Part shown: in pieces, positions 57,159 through 64,000 of the stretch
How the letters are laid out: the number at the start of each line of letters is the position of its first letter
Position numbering within the stretch: position 1 is the stretch's first letter
NCBI GenBank assembly: GCA_002928965.1
Contig: PERU01000012.1
Coordinates: 37,560 to 101,559, forward strand
Source of the DNA: Methylomonas sp.
GTDB taxonomy: Bacteria; Pseudomonadota; Gammaproteobacteria; Methylococcales; Methylomonadaceae
DNA length: 64,000 nt
Direction: 5' to 3'
Position numbers and translations under genes: made by a program
Notes under the pieces: model-generated
The model's input: only the letters and a program-made list of their open reading frames with translations
The model's database searches: none
What the model was told of the DNA's origin: nothing

Positions 57159-57776
57159 ATGGCACGCACTAAAAGTAGTCATCAGTGGATGCAGGAGCAT
57201 TTTCAGGACGAGTATGTCAAAAAAGCTCAGGCGCTCGGCTACAGGTCCCGTGCAATATTCAAACTGATTGAAATTCAAGAAAAAGATAAGATTATTCGGC
57301 CGGGGATTAATGTCGTCGATCTGGGAGCGGCGCCGGGCGGTTGGTCAGAATATGCCCGAAAATTGCTAGGCAAAAGCGATAAACTGGTTGCATTGGATCT
57401 GTTGGATATTGAGCCAATCGCCGGCGTGGATTTTATTCAGGGAGATTTCAGGGAAAATGACGTGTTAGAAAAACTTTATAAAATACTTGATGGGCAACCC
57501 GTTCACTTGTTATTGTCGGATATGGCCCCCAATATAAGTGGCAACAAAGAAGTGGATCAGCCTCGGGCAATCTACCTGGGTGAGTTGGCGTTGGATGCTG
57601 CGCATAGCATTTTGGCTAAAGGCGGCACATTTTTGATAAAAATGTTTCAGGGGGCTGGGTTTGACGAATACCACAACCAAGTCAGACAATATTTTAGTAG
57701 TGTAGTGATTCGTAAGCCCAAGGCTTCGCGGGCGCGAAGCAATGAAGTGTATATTTTGGCAAAAGGTTTTAAATAG
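57159..57776 (+). CDS. rlmE: 23S rRNA (uridine-2'-O)-methyltransferase RlmE (FtsJ/RrmJ)
   Basis: A 205-aa SAM methyltransferase modifying U2552 of 23S r[22 protein letters not shown] is the SAM motif; the K-D-K-E tetrad is represented by K in [10 protein letters not shown] in [12 protein letters not shown] in [10 protein letters not shown] and E near the C-terminus ([12 protein letters not shown]). Directly upstream of ftsH as in E. coli. Confidence 0.97.
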   Translation: MARTKSSHQWMQEHFQDEYVKKAQALGYRSRAIFKLIEIQEKDKIIRPGINVVDLGAAPGGWSEYARKLLGKSDKLVALDLLDIEPIAGVDFIQGDFRENDVLEKLYKILDGQPVHLLLSDMAPNISGNKEVDQPRAIYLGELALDAAHSILAKGGTFLIKMFQGAGFDEYHNQVRQYFSSVVIRKPKASRARSNEVYILAKGFK

Positions 57777-57886
57777 CTTGGTACACTCTGCGGTATGAGG
57801 TTAGGAAGTTGGATTGGGTTTAAGGTATTCCTGATAGAATTACTTGGTTTTAAATATTTGGGCCTATTTTGGCCGGAGCGCGTAAA

Positions 57887-59815
57887 TTGAGCGATATGAT
57901 GAAAAATTTAGTGCTGTGGGTGGTCATCGCAGTGGTGTTGATGGCGATTTTCAACAATTTCGGCTCTCGGTCGATTAGATCGGATGCGACATTGTCGTAT
58001 TCCCAATTGATTGATGCCGTCAAGGCTGGGCAAGTGCAGCAGGTTGGCATTTCTGACAATACTGTTACGGGGCGCATGCAGTCGGGTGATAAGTTTAAAA
58101 CCTATATGCCAAACGATCCGCATCTGATTGATGACTTGTTGGCAAATGGTGTGGAAATCATTGTCAAGCCCCCAGAAGAGCCATCGATGCTGATGTCTAT
58201 ATTCGTGTCATTTGGTCCTATCTTGCTGCTGATTGCTGTTTGGGTCTTTTTTATGCGCCAAATGCAAGGCGGTGGCGTGGGTGGTCGCGGTGGCGCCATG
58301 GGGTTTGGCAAAAGCAAAGCCAGAATGCTGGATCAGGATCAGAATAAAGTGACTTTTGCCGATGTGGCCGGTTGTGATGAGGCCAAAGAGGAAGTCCAGG
58401 AAATGGTCGATTTCTTAAGAGATCCGGCTAAATACCAAAAGCTGGGCGGTAAAGTGCCGCGCGGTGCCTTGATGGTAGGTCCTCCCGGTACAGGTAAAAC
58501 CTTATTGGCGCGCGCCATCGCTGGCGAAGCCAAAGTACCGTTTTTCACCATCTCCGGCTCTGATTTCGTGGAAATGTTTGTGGGTGTCGGCGCATCCCGT
58601 GTGCGCGACATGTTCGAACAAGCCAAAAAGCATGCGCCTTGCATCATCTTTATCGACGAAATTGACGCAGTGGGCCGTTCTCGCGGCGCAGGCTTGGGTG
58701 GTGGTAATGACGAGCGTGAACAAACCCTGAACCAGTTGCTGGTTGAAATGGATGGTTTTGAAGGTCATGAGGGTATCATCGTTATAGCTGCTACCAACCG
58801 TTCCGACGTATTGGATAAAGCTTTATTGCGTCCAGGTCGTTTTGACAGGCAGGTTGTGGTGGGTCTGCCGGATGTCAGAGGCCGTGAGCAAATCCTTAAT
58901 GTGCATTTGAAAAAAGTGCCCGTTGGCGACGATGTCAAAATCAAATACATCGCTCAAGGTACTCCAGGTTTTTCCGGCGCAGATTTGGCCAACTTGGTCA
59001 ATGAGGCTGCTTTGTTTGCGGCGCGTTTGAATAAACGCTTGGTGAGCATGATCGATCTGGAAAAAGCCAAAGACAAACTCATCATGGGTGCGGAAAGACG
59101 CTCCATGGTCATGGACGAAAAAGAAAAGAAAATGACTGCTTATCACGAGGCAGGTCACGCCATTGTGGGTAAATTGGTGCCTGAGCATGACCCTGTTTAC
59201 AAAGTCAGCATTATGCCGCGTGGCCGGGCTTTGGGCGTGACCATGTTCTTGCCTGAACGTGATCAGTACAGTGCCAGCAAATGTAAACTGGACAGCATGA
59301 TTTCAAGCTTGTATGGCGGACGCATTGCAGAAGAGTTGATTTTTGGCTGGGAGCAAGTCTCAACCGGTGCATCCAATGACATCGAGCGTGCAACCGAATT
59401 GGCTCGTAACATGGTTACCAAGTGGGGTTTGTCACAACGATTAGGCCCGCTAGCTTACAGTGAAGAAGAGGGCGAAATTTTCTTGGGTAGGTCTGTGACC
59501 CAACACAAGTCAGTAGCTGAAGAGACTTCGCATACCATTGACGAAGAAATCCGTTCTATTATTGACAGAAACTATGAGCGTGCAGAAAATATCCTTAAAG
59601 AGAACACCGATATTTTGCATGCTATGGCGGATGCATTGATGAAGTATGAAACCATCGACAAATATCAAATCGATGATCTGATGAACAGAAAGCCGGTTAG
59701 AGAGCCCAAAGGCTGGGATGATATACCTCCCTCAAACGATGATGTTGAAGCCGAGCCTTGGGGTAAAGGCAAAGATCAGGATCAGTCTATTGGTAATGCT
59801 GCTGAGCAGGGTTGA
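57887..59815 (+). CDS. ftsH: ATP-dependent zinc metalloprotease FtsH
   Basis: A 642-aa membrane AAA+ protease. Two membrane helices (about 5-24 and 104-124) flank a periplasmic domain; Walker A GPPGTGKT starts at 198, Walker [16 protein letters not shown] and the zinc motif HEAGH at 420-424. The start is probably TTG 57887, with GGAG at 57875-57878; ATG 57896 (MMKNLVLW) is an alternative with worse spacing. It degrades membrane and regulatory proteins. Confidence 0.97.
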   Translation: MSDMMKNLVLWVVIAVVLMAIFNNFGSRSIRSDATLSYSQLIDAVKAGQVQQVGISDNTVTGRMQSGDKFKTYMPNDPHLIDDLLANGVEIIVKPPEEPSMLMSIFVSFGPILLLIAVWVFFMRQMQGGGVGGRGGAMGFGKSKARMLDQDQNKVTFADVAGCDEAKEEVQEMVDFLRDPAKYQKLGGKVPRGALMVGPPGTGKTLLARAIAGEAKVPFFTISGSDFVEMFVGVGASRVRDMFEQAKKHAPCIIFIDEIDAVGRSRGAGLGGGNDEREQTLNQLLVEMDGFEGHEGIIVIAATNRSDVLDKALLRPGRFDRQVVVGLPDVRGREQILNVHLKKVPVGDDVKIKYIAQGTPGFSGADLANLVNEAALFAARLNKRLVSMIDLEKAKDKLIMGAERRSMVMDEKEKKMTAYHEAGHAIVGKLVPEHDPVYKVSIMPRGRALGVTMFLPERDQYSASKCKLDSMISSLYGGRIAEELIFGWEQVSTGASNDIERATELARNMVTKWGLSQRLGPLAYSEEEGEIFLGRSVTQHKSVAEETSHTIDEEIRSIIDRNYERAENILKENTDILHAMADALMKYETIDKYQIDDLMNRKPVREPKGWDDIPPSNDDVEAEPWGKGKDQDQSIGNAAEQG

Positions 59816-59836
59816 TCCAGGCTTGATTTAAAAAAT

Positions 59837-59865
59837 AGAGAGAGGCTCCGGTCTCTCTTTTTTTT
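59837..59865 (+). terminator. Terminator of ftsH
   Basis: AGAGAGA / TCTCTCT stem (59837-59843, 59852-59858), 8-nt loop, T run to 59865. The glmM ATG is 25 nt downstream, so glmM expression needs readthrough or a promoter inside ftsH. Confidence 0.88.
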
Positions 59866-59889
59866 GTGACCAGGAAAGTGGAATTGAAT

Positions 59890-61230
59890 ATGGCAAAAAA
59901 ATATTTCGGAACTGACGGTATTCGCGGCAAGGTAGGGGAGTACCCGATTACAGCTGACTTCATGTTAAAGCTTGGGTGGGCAACAGGGCGTGTGTTTGCC
60001 AAAGAAGGTAGTGGCTTTGTATTGGTGGGCAAAGATACGCGAATATCAGGTTACATGTTCGAATCAGCGTTGGAAGCAGGGCTTTCTGCGGCTGGGGTGG
60101 ATACCCGCATGTTAGGACCTATGCCTACACCGGGTATAGCCTATCTGACGCGTACCTTGCGTGCCAAGGCGGGTATTGTCATCAGTGCATCTCATAATCC
60201 GTATTACGACAATGGCATCAAGTTTTTCTCTGTCAACGGTACCAAACTGCCGGATGAATTGGAGCACGAGATTGAACGTTATATTGATGCACCTATGACG
60301 ACGGTAGAATCATCCAAGCTGGGTAAAGCCAAGCGGATCAGTGATGCTGCAGGTCGCTACATAGAGTTTTGTAAGGCTAGTGTGCCGCCGCAGCTTGATT
60401 TTAAAGGCATGCGGATTGTCATCGATTGCGCCAACGGTGCGACCTATCACATTGCGCCTCATGTCTTCAGCGAAGTGGGTGCTGAAGTAGTCTCCATTGG
60501 TGCAGATCCCGACGGGTTGAACATTAATGATGAATGCGGAGCCACTAGGCCGGAAAATCTGGCGGCGAAAGTCTGGGAATACCGTGCAGATTTGGGTATT
60601 GCGTTGGATGGTGATGGCGACAGAATCATCATGGTCGATCACAAAGGCGAAATCGTGGATGGCGATGAGCTTATCTACATCATTGCAAAATCGAGAAAAG
60701 ATGAAGGCAGGTTACAGGGGCCGGTGGTAGGTACCTTGATGTCTAATCTGGGTATGGAGCATGCGCTGAAAAATTTAGGGATTCCATTGTTCCGTGCCAA
60801 TGTAGGCGACCGTTATGTGATGGAGCTTCTGGCTGAGAAAAAAGGCATGTTGGGCGGCGAGGGTTCTGGGCACATCATTTGTCTGGATAAAACCACTACC
60901 GGTGACGGTATTGTTTCTGCATTGCAAGTGTTGGCGGAAATGCAGCGAACCGGCAAAACCCTGCATGAACTGAAATCTGGGATGAAAAAATATCCGCAGG
61001 TGTTAATCAACATCAGGACCGACAAAAAAGTCAAACTTGATGAAATTGATGCAGTTAAAAAAGCCGTTGAAGCCGTTGAGAAAAAACTCGGTGATAAAGG
61101 AAGGGTCTTGTTACGTTCATCGGGCACAGAGCCGTTGGTTCGGGTCATGGTGGAAGGTTCCGATGAAGACGATGTCAATAAATATGCCAACCAGCTGGCC
61201 AGCGATGTCAGAAAAGCAATCGCATCTTGA
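59890..61230 (+). CDS. glmM: Phosphoglucosamine mutase
   Basis: A 446-aa enzyme interconverting glucosamine-6-P and -1-P for UDP-GlcNAc synthesis. [19 protein letters not shown], phosphoserine S101 in [12 protein letters not shown], metal loop DGDGDR, and [17 protein letters not shown] are diagnostic. ATG 59890 was chosen over GTG 59866, which lies at the terminator edge. ftsH-glmM is the usual gammaproteobacterial neighbourhood (folP, normally between them, is absent here). Confidence 0.97.
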   Translation: MAKKYFGTDGIRGKVGEYPITADFMLKLGWATGRVFAKEGSGFVLVGKDTRISGYMFESALEAGLSAAGVDTRMLGPMPTPGIAYLTRTLRAKAGIVISASHNPYYDNGIKFFSVNGTKLPDELEHEIERYIDAPMTTVESSKLGKAKRISDAAGRYIEFCKASVPPQLDFKGMRIVIDCANGATYHIAPHVFSEVGAEVVSIGADPDGLNINDECGATRPENLAAKVWEYRADLGIALDGDGDRIIMVDHKGEIVDGDELIYIIAKSRKDEGRLQGPVVGTLMSNLGMEHALKNLGIPLFRANVGDRYVMELLAEKKGMLGGEGSGHIICLDKTTTGDGIVSALQVLAEMQRTGKTLHELKSGMKKYPQVLINIRTDKKVKLDEIDAVKKAVEAVEKKLGDKGRVLLRSSGTEPLVRVMVEGSDEDDVNKYANQLASDVRKAIAS

Positions 61231-61284
61231 ATTGATATCAGTCACGGGTTATTATTATCGGCTTTATTTAGCCTGGAGTGTGTG

Positions 61285-62031
61285 ATGCGGCAACCTTTGA
61301 TTATGGGAAACTGGAAAATGAATGGCTCTCGGGAAGAGGGTGTGCAACTGGCTAAAGCTTTGGCTGAAGGTTTAGAATCAGTAAGCCAAGAAGTTGCGGT
61401 TTGTGTTCCATTTGTCTATTTATCAGATATTCGTGCTGCATTGGGTTCATCAGGAATCGCTTTAGGCGCACAAAATGTCGCAGATCAAGCTTCCGGTGCC
61501 TACACTGGCGAAGTATCAGCTTCTATGCTGGCTGATATCGGTTGCAAATATGCGCTGGTTGGTCACTCTGAAAGACGTTCTTACTATGGCGATACCAATC
61601 AATCTGTAGCGGCGCGTTTTTGCCAGGCAATGAAGCAAAACGTCACTCCAGTGCTGTGTGTTGGCGAAACGCTTGAAGAGCGCGAAAGTGATAAAACCTT
61701 CCAGGTAGTTGACGAGCAGTTGGATGCCGTTATCGATGCCGCTGGCATCGAAGCATTTGATAAAGCCGTGATTGCTTATGAGCCGGTTTGGGCGATTGGC
61801 ACAGGTAAAACCGCTAGCGACGAACAAGCACAAGAAGTTCACAAATATATTCGCCAACGTATTGCTGAAAGAAACCCTGCTATCGCTGAAAAAGTACAAA
61901 TACTGTACGGTGGCAGCGTAAAACCAGACAACGCCAAAGCACTGTTCGCCATGCCTGATATTGACGGCGGCTTGGTTGGCGGCGCTTCGCTGGATGCAAA
62001 AGGTTTCTTGCAGATTTGTCATTCAGTTTAG
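61285..62031 (+). CDS. tpiA: Triosephosphate isomerase
   Basis: A 248-aa TIM barrel interconverting DHAP and GAP. K11 (GNWKMNG), H94 (VGHSERR) and E166 (AYEPVWAIGTGKTA) form the active site; LYGGSVKPDNA and VGGASL are the phosphate loop. GGAG 7 nt upstream selects ATG 61285 over GTG 61282. glmM-tpiA-secG is conserved. Confidence 0.98.
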   Translation: MRQPLIMGNWKMNGSREEGVQLAKALAEGLESVSQEVAVCVPFVYLSDIRAALGSSGIALGAQNVADQASGAYTGEVSASMLADIGCKYALVGHSERRSYYGDTNQSVAARFCQAMKQNVTPVLCVGETLEERESDKTFQVVDEQLDAVIDAAGIEAFDKAVIAYEPVWAIGTGKTASDEQAQEVHKYIRQRIAERNPAIAEKVQILYGGSVKPDNAKALFAMPDIDGGLVGGASLDAKGFLQICHSV

Positions 62032-62052
62032 AATTTTTGCTCTAGGATTAAT

Positions 62053-62433
62053 ATGCTGTATCAAATTATCATCGTTATACACATCCTGTTAGGTATTGGG
62101 ATTATTGGTCTGGTGCTGATGCAGCAGGGTAAAGGTGCGGATGCTGGTGCCGCCTTCGGAAGTGGAGCCTCAGGCTCGGTTTTTGGAGCGCAGGGTTCGG
62201 CATCCTTTCTGTCCAGATCCACGGCTATTTTTGCTACTTTGTTTTTTATCACCAGCTTGGGATTGGCATTTTTAAGCGGTTATCAAACCAAAAAAACTGA
62301 CATCATGGATGCGCCAGTAGTAGAAAAAGTTCTGTCGGATGTGCCTTTATCGCAAAATAAAGTCGAAGACTCAGTGCCAGTTGCAGAATTGCCAACAGCA
62401 CCAGTCATCAAAGAAGTTGAAGCAGGAAATTAA
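62053..62433 (+). CDS. secG: Protein-export membrane protein SecG
   Basis: A 126-aa Sec translocon subunit with two membrane helices (about 3-23 and 52-74) and the conserved GLVLMQQGKGADAGAAFGSG loop ending GSASFLSRSTA. The C-terminal 45 residues are a charged, low-complexity tail. 21 bp after tpiA, followed by tRNA-Leu as in many gammaproteobacteria. Confidence 0.96.
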   Translation: MLYQIIIVIHILLGIGIIGLVLMQQGKGADAGAAFGSGASGSVFGAQGSASFLSRSTAIFATLFFITSLGLAFLSGYQTKKTDIMDAPVVEKVLSDVPLSQNKVEDSVPVAELPTAPVIKEVEAGN

Positions 62434-62451
62434 CCTGATAAAAACGATTAA

Positions 62452-62536
62452 GCCGACGTGGTGAAATTGGTAGACACGCCATCTTGAGGGGGTGGTGACG
62501 CAAGTCGTGGCGGTTCAAGTCCGCCCGTCGGTACCA
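62452..62536 (+). tRNA. tRNA-Leu(GAG)
   Basis: Acceptor GCCGACG/CGTCGGT (first pair G-U), anticodon GAG in the loop TTGAGGG, long variable arm, T arm GGTTCAAGTCC, CCA at 62534-62536. The adjacent integrase suggests that its 3' end is an integration site. Confidence 0.95.
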
Positions 62537-62553
62537 GACAAGAACTCAATAGG

Positions 62554-62620
62554 GTTCAACGAAGTACAAAAACCCGCGAATCTTCTGGGCTCGCGGGTTT
62601 TTTATTGTTCAACGAAGTAC
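62554..62620 (+). repeat. 14-bp direct repeat flanking the tRNA-Leu terminator
   Basis: GTTCAACGAAGTAC occurs at 62554-62567 and at 62607-62620, one on each side of the terminator hairpin. It may be an integrase arm site or a duplication from element insertion. Confidence 0.6.
62568..62603 (+). terminator. Terminator after tRNA-Leu(GAG)
   Basis: AACCCGCGA / TCGCGGGTT stem within 62571-62599, loop ATCTTCTGGGC-like, and a T run to 62603. Confidence 0.9.
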
Positions 62621-62650
62621 GGGGAAATTCAGCTGCATTCATACTAAATT

Positions 62651-62708
62651 GTGTCCTTCATCGTGTCCTTTCATATAATGCCAATCAAAAGGACACACTC
62701 GAGGACAC
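62651..62708 (+). promoter_or_regulatory. Integrase promoter with four GTGTCCT/AGGACAC boxes
   Basis: Two direct GTGTCCTT boxes (62651-62658, 62663-62670) face two inverted AGGACAC boxes (62690-62696, 62702-62708) around a TATAAT at 62674-62679. The last box overlaps the GAGG ribosome site of the integrase gene. This layout suggests tight repression by the integrase or a partner. Confidence 0.6.
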
Positions 62709-62711
62709 AAT

Positions 62712-63965
62712 ATGGCCTTAAATATCAATAAAGATACGGTCTACAGGGCCGCCAAGCCAAAAGATAAAGACTACTTTATCAGTGATGGTGGTGGCCTAAG
62801 CTTGGTAGTGGGTAAAAATGGGACCAAGATATGGAAGTTCATTTTTACCTTCGAAGGAAAAAGAAAAAAGTTGTCATTTGGGGTATATCCCGACACAACC
62901 TTAGAATCTGCTAGGCGTAAAGCTGAAGATGCCCGGCAACAAATATCAGATGGATTTGACCCAAGCGAAGCCAGAAAGGCAATAAAAGCGGCTAGGCAGG
63001 TTACCAAATCCAACGATGAACGGACTAAGGCCGGCCTTCCAATAATCGACAGCTTTGCAGATATTACCCGGCAATGGTTGTCATCCATTGCGCACTTAAC
63101 CAGCTCCACCACGCATACCAAGAAAACCAGCCGAATCGAACGCCTTGCATTTCCAATCTTGGGCGACAAGCCGATAAGTGAAATCAAATCTAGTGATATT
63201 CTGGCAGTATTGAAGCCGCTGATTCACAAACATCAGTTAGAAACCGCCCATAGGTTACATGCAGAAATCAGCTCAATATTTGCTTATGCGATCGTCCACA
63301 ACTTCACAGACTATGATCCATCACAACCGGTTGCCAAACAGATACCGGCTCAAAAAGTAAAACATCGTGCCGCTATAATCGATCCAAAGGCTGTCGGTCA
63401 ATTGTTGAGAGACATCAGTAACTACAATGGCACATTCGTCGTTCAATCAGCCTTCAGGTTATCGCCGTTATTGTTTCAGCGCCCTGGGGAAATCAGGCAA
63501 ATGTTATGGTCCGACGTAGATTTAGACGCCATGGAATGGAAACCCTACATTTCAAAAACAGATTTTCATCATATTGTGCCTTTATCTAGGCAGGCGGTTT
63601 GTATCCTGGAGGCGATTAAACCCCTAACAGGAAATGGTGTTTATGTGTTTCCATCAAGTCGGGGTGATGGGCGGCCAATGTCTGATAACACCATACGCAC
63701 AGCATTAAAATCATTGGGCTATGAAAGTGATGTGATGACAGCCCACGGTTTCAGAACCACCGCTTCAACATTACTTAACGAACAAGGCTGGAGTCCGGAT
63801 GCAATTGAACGGCAATTGGCGCATTCCCCGCGGGATCAAGTCAGAGCAGCCTACAATCGCGCTCAATATCTGGACGAACGCCGGCGGATGATGCAAGCCT
63901 GGGCCGATTACCTGGACGGATTGAAAAGCGGAGCGCAAGTTATCCAATTCCCGCGCCAGGCGTAA
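62712..63965 (+). CDS. Tyrosine recombinase/integrase (P4-like, DUF4102 N-terminus)
   Basis: A 417-aa integrase. The N-terminal DUF4102 arm-binding domain (KDYFISDGGGLSLVVGKNGT KIWKFIF, KKLSFGVYPDTTLESARRKA) is followed by a core-binding domain and the catalytic residues R257 (FQRPGEIRQMLW), H345 and R348 (HGFRTTAST), H371 (LAHSPRD) and nucleophile Y381 (AAYNRAQYL). All are present, so it should be active. It lies 176 bp after tRNA-Leu and probably marks an island extending beyond the window. Confidence 0.95.
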   Translation: MALNINKDTVYRAAKPKDKDYFISDGGGLSLVVGKNGTKIWKFIFTFEGKRKKLSFGVYPDTTLESARRKAEDARQQISDGFDPSEARKAIKAARQVTKSNDERTKAGLPIIDSFADITRQWLSSIAHLTSSTTHTKKTSRIERLAFPILGDKPISEIKSSDILAVLKPLIHKHQLETAHRLHAEISSIFAYAIVHNFTDYDPSQPVAKQIPAQKVKHRAAIIDPKAVGQLLRDISNYNGTFVVQSAFRLSPLLFQRPGEIRQMLWSDVDLDAMEWKPYISKTDFHHIVPLSRQAVCILEAIKPLTGNGVYVFPSSRGDGRPMSDNTIRTALKSLGYESDVMTAHGFRTTASTLLNEQGWSPDAIERQLAHSPRDQVRAAYNRAQYLDERRRMMQAWADYLDGLKSGAQVIQFPRQA

Positions 63966-64000
63966 TCAGTCTGGGTAATACAGTTTTTTATAAAAATTTC

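Noticed and set aside
57843..57869. Sigma-32-like promoter CTTGGTT-N12-GCCTATTT before ftsH
   Set aside because: The start site would fall within a few bases of the Shine-Dalgarno, leaving almost no leader, so it is unlikely to be the functional promoter.

Overview
The window looks like a chromosome segment of a gammaproteobacterium. Gene order (tig-clpP-clpX-lon-hupB-tRNAs-ppiD; hrcA-grpE-dnaK-dnaJ-dapB-carA-carB-greA-yhbY-rlmE-ftsH-glmM-tpiA-secG-tRNA-Leu), moderate GC and the protein sequences fit a Methylococcales-type methanotroph (Methylomonas/Methylobacter-like). That placement is inferred from family resemblance; no methane-oxidation gene is in the window. There is no rRNA, and I saw no CRISPR array.

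Layout. (1) 1-26990 is mostly core: pilT (partial), a DksA-type factor, icd, a LysM protein, dprA, smg, topA, tRNA-Leu, the tig/clpP/clpX/lon protein-quality block, hupB, tRNA-Val and tRNA-Asp, ppiD, a CigR-like secreted protein, phoBR behind a probable Pho box, an unusual cytochrome bd oxidase (cydAB), pncC, an M48 lipoprotein peptidase and dapC/dapD for lysine and peptidoglycan precursors. (2) 27100-42700 is an accessory region. It starts at a tRNA-Pro/Arg/His operon whose tRNA-His 3' half is duplicated 1462 bp downstream (att-like). It carries DUF1778/GNAT, MazEF-like, CcdAB and Xre-RES toxin-antitoxin modules, a decayed UPF0175/PIN module, a frameshifted integrase, an IS66 remnant, two MITE copies and other repeats, and a TIR-domain membrane protein. 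It also holds a minus-strand arsenosugar-type cluster (pit with a stop codon, arsM-like, ECF sigma, zinc-finger anti-sigma, DoxX remnant, DUF3047, arsS). (3) 42739-62536 is core again: prfC, a class V aminotransferase, the CIRCE-controlled heat-shock operon, dapB, carAB, greA, yhbY, rlmE, ftsH, glmM, tpiA and secG. (4) 62452-64000 is the left edge of a second island: tRNA-Leu(GAG), a terminator flanked by a 14-bp direct repeat, an operator-like array and an intact tyrosine integrase; its cargo lies beyond the window.

How it works together. The core blocks couple protein quality control (trigger factor, ClpXP, Lon, PpiD, DnaKJ-GrpE under HrcA, FtsH) with cell-wall precursor synthesis (dapB, dapC, dapD, glmM) and nucleotide/arginine precursor supply (carAB). 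In the accessory region the recurring theme is small toxin systems and mutational decay: several genes are broken by one recognisable lesion (7-bp duplication, nonsense codon or frameshift). The most interesting functional association is a divergent pair of putative NAD-consuming proteins, the TIR protein and the RES toxin. The arsenic methylation/radical-SAM cluster with its own ECF sigma/anti-sigma pair is a second.
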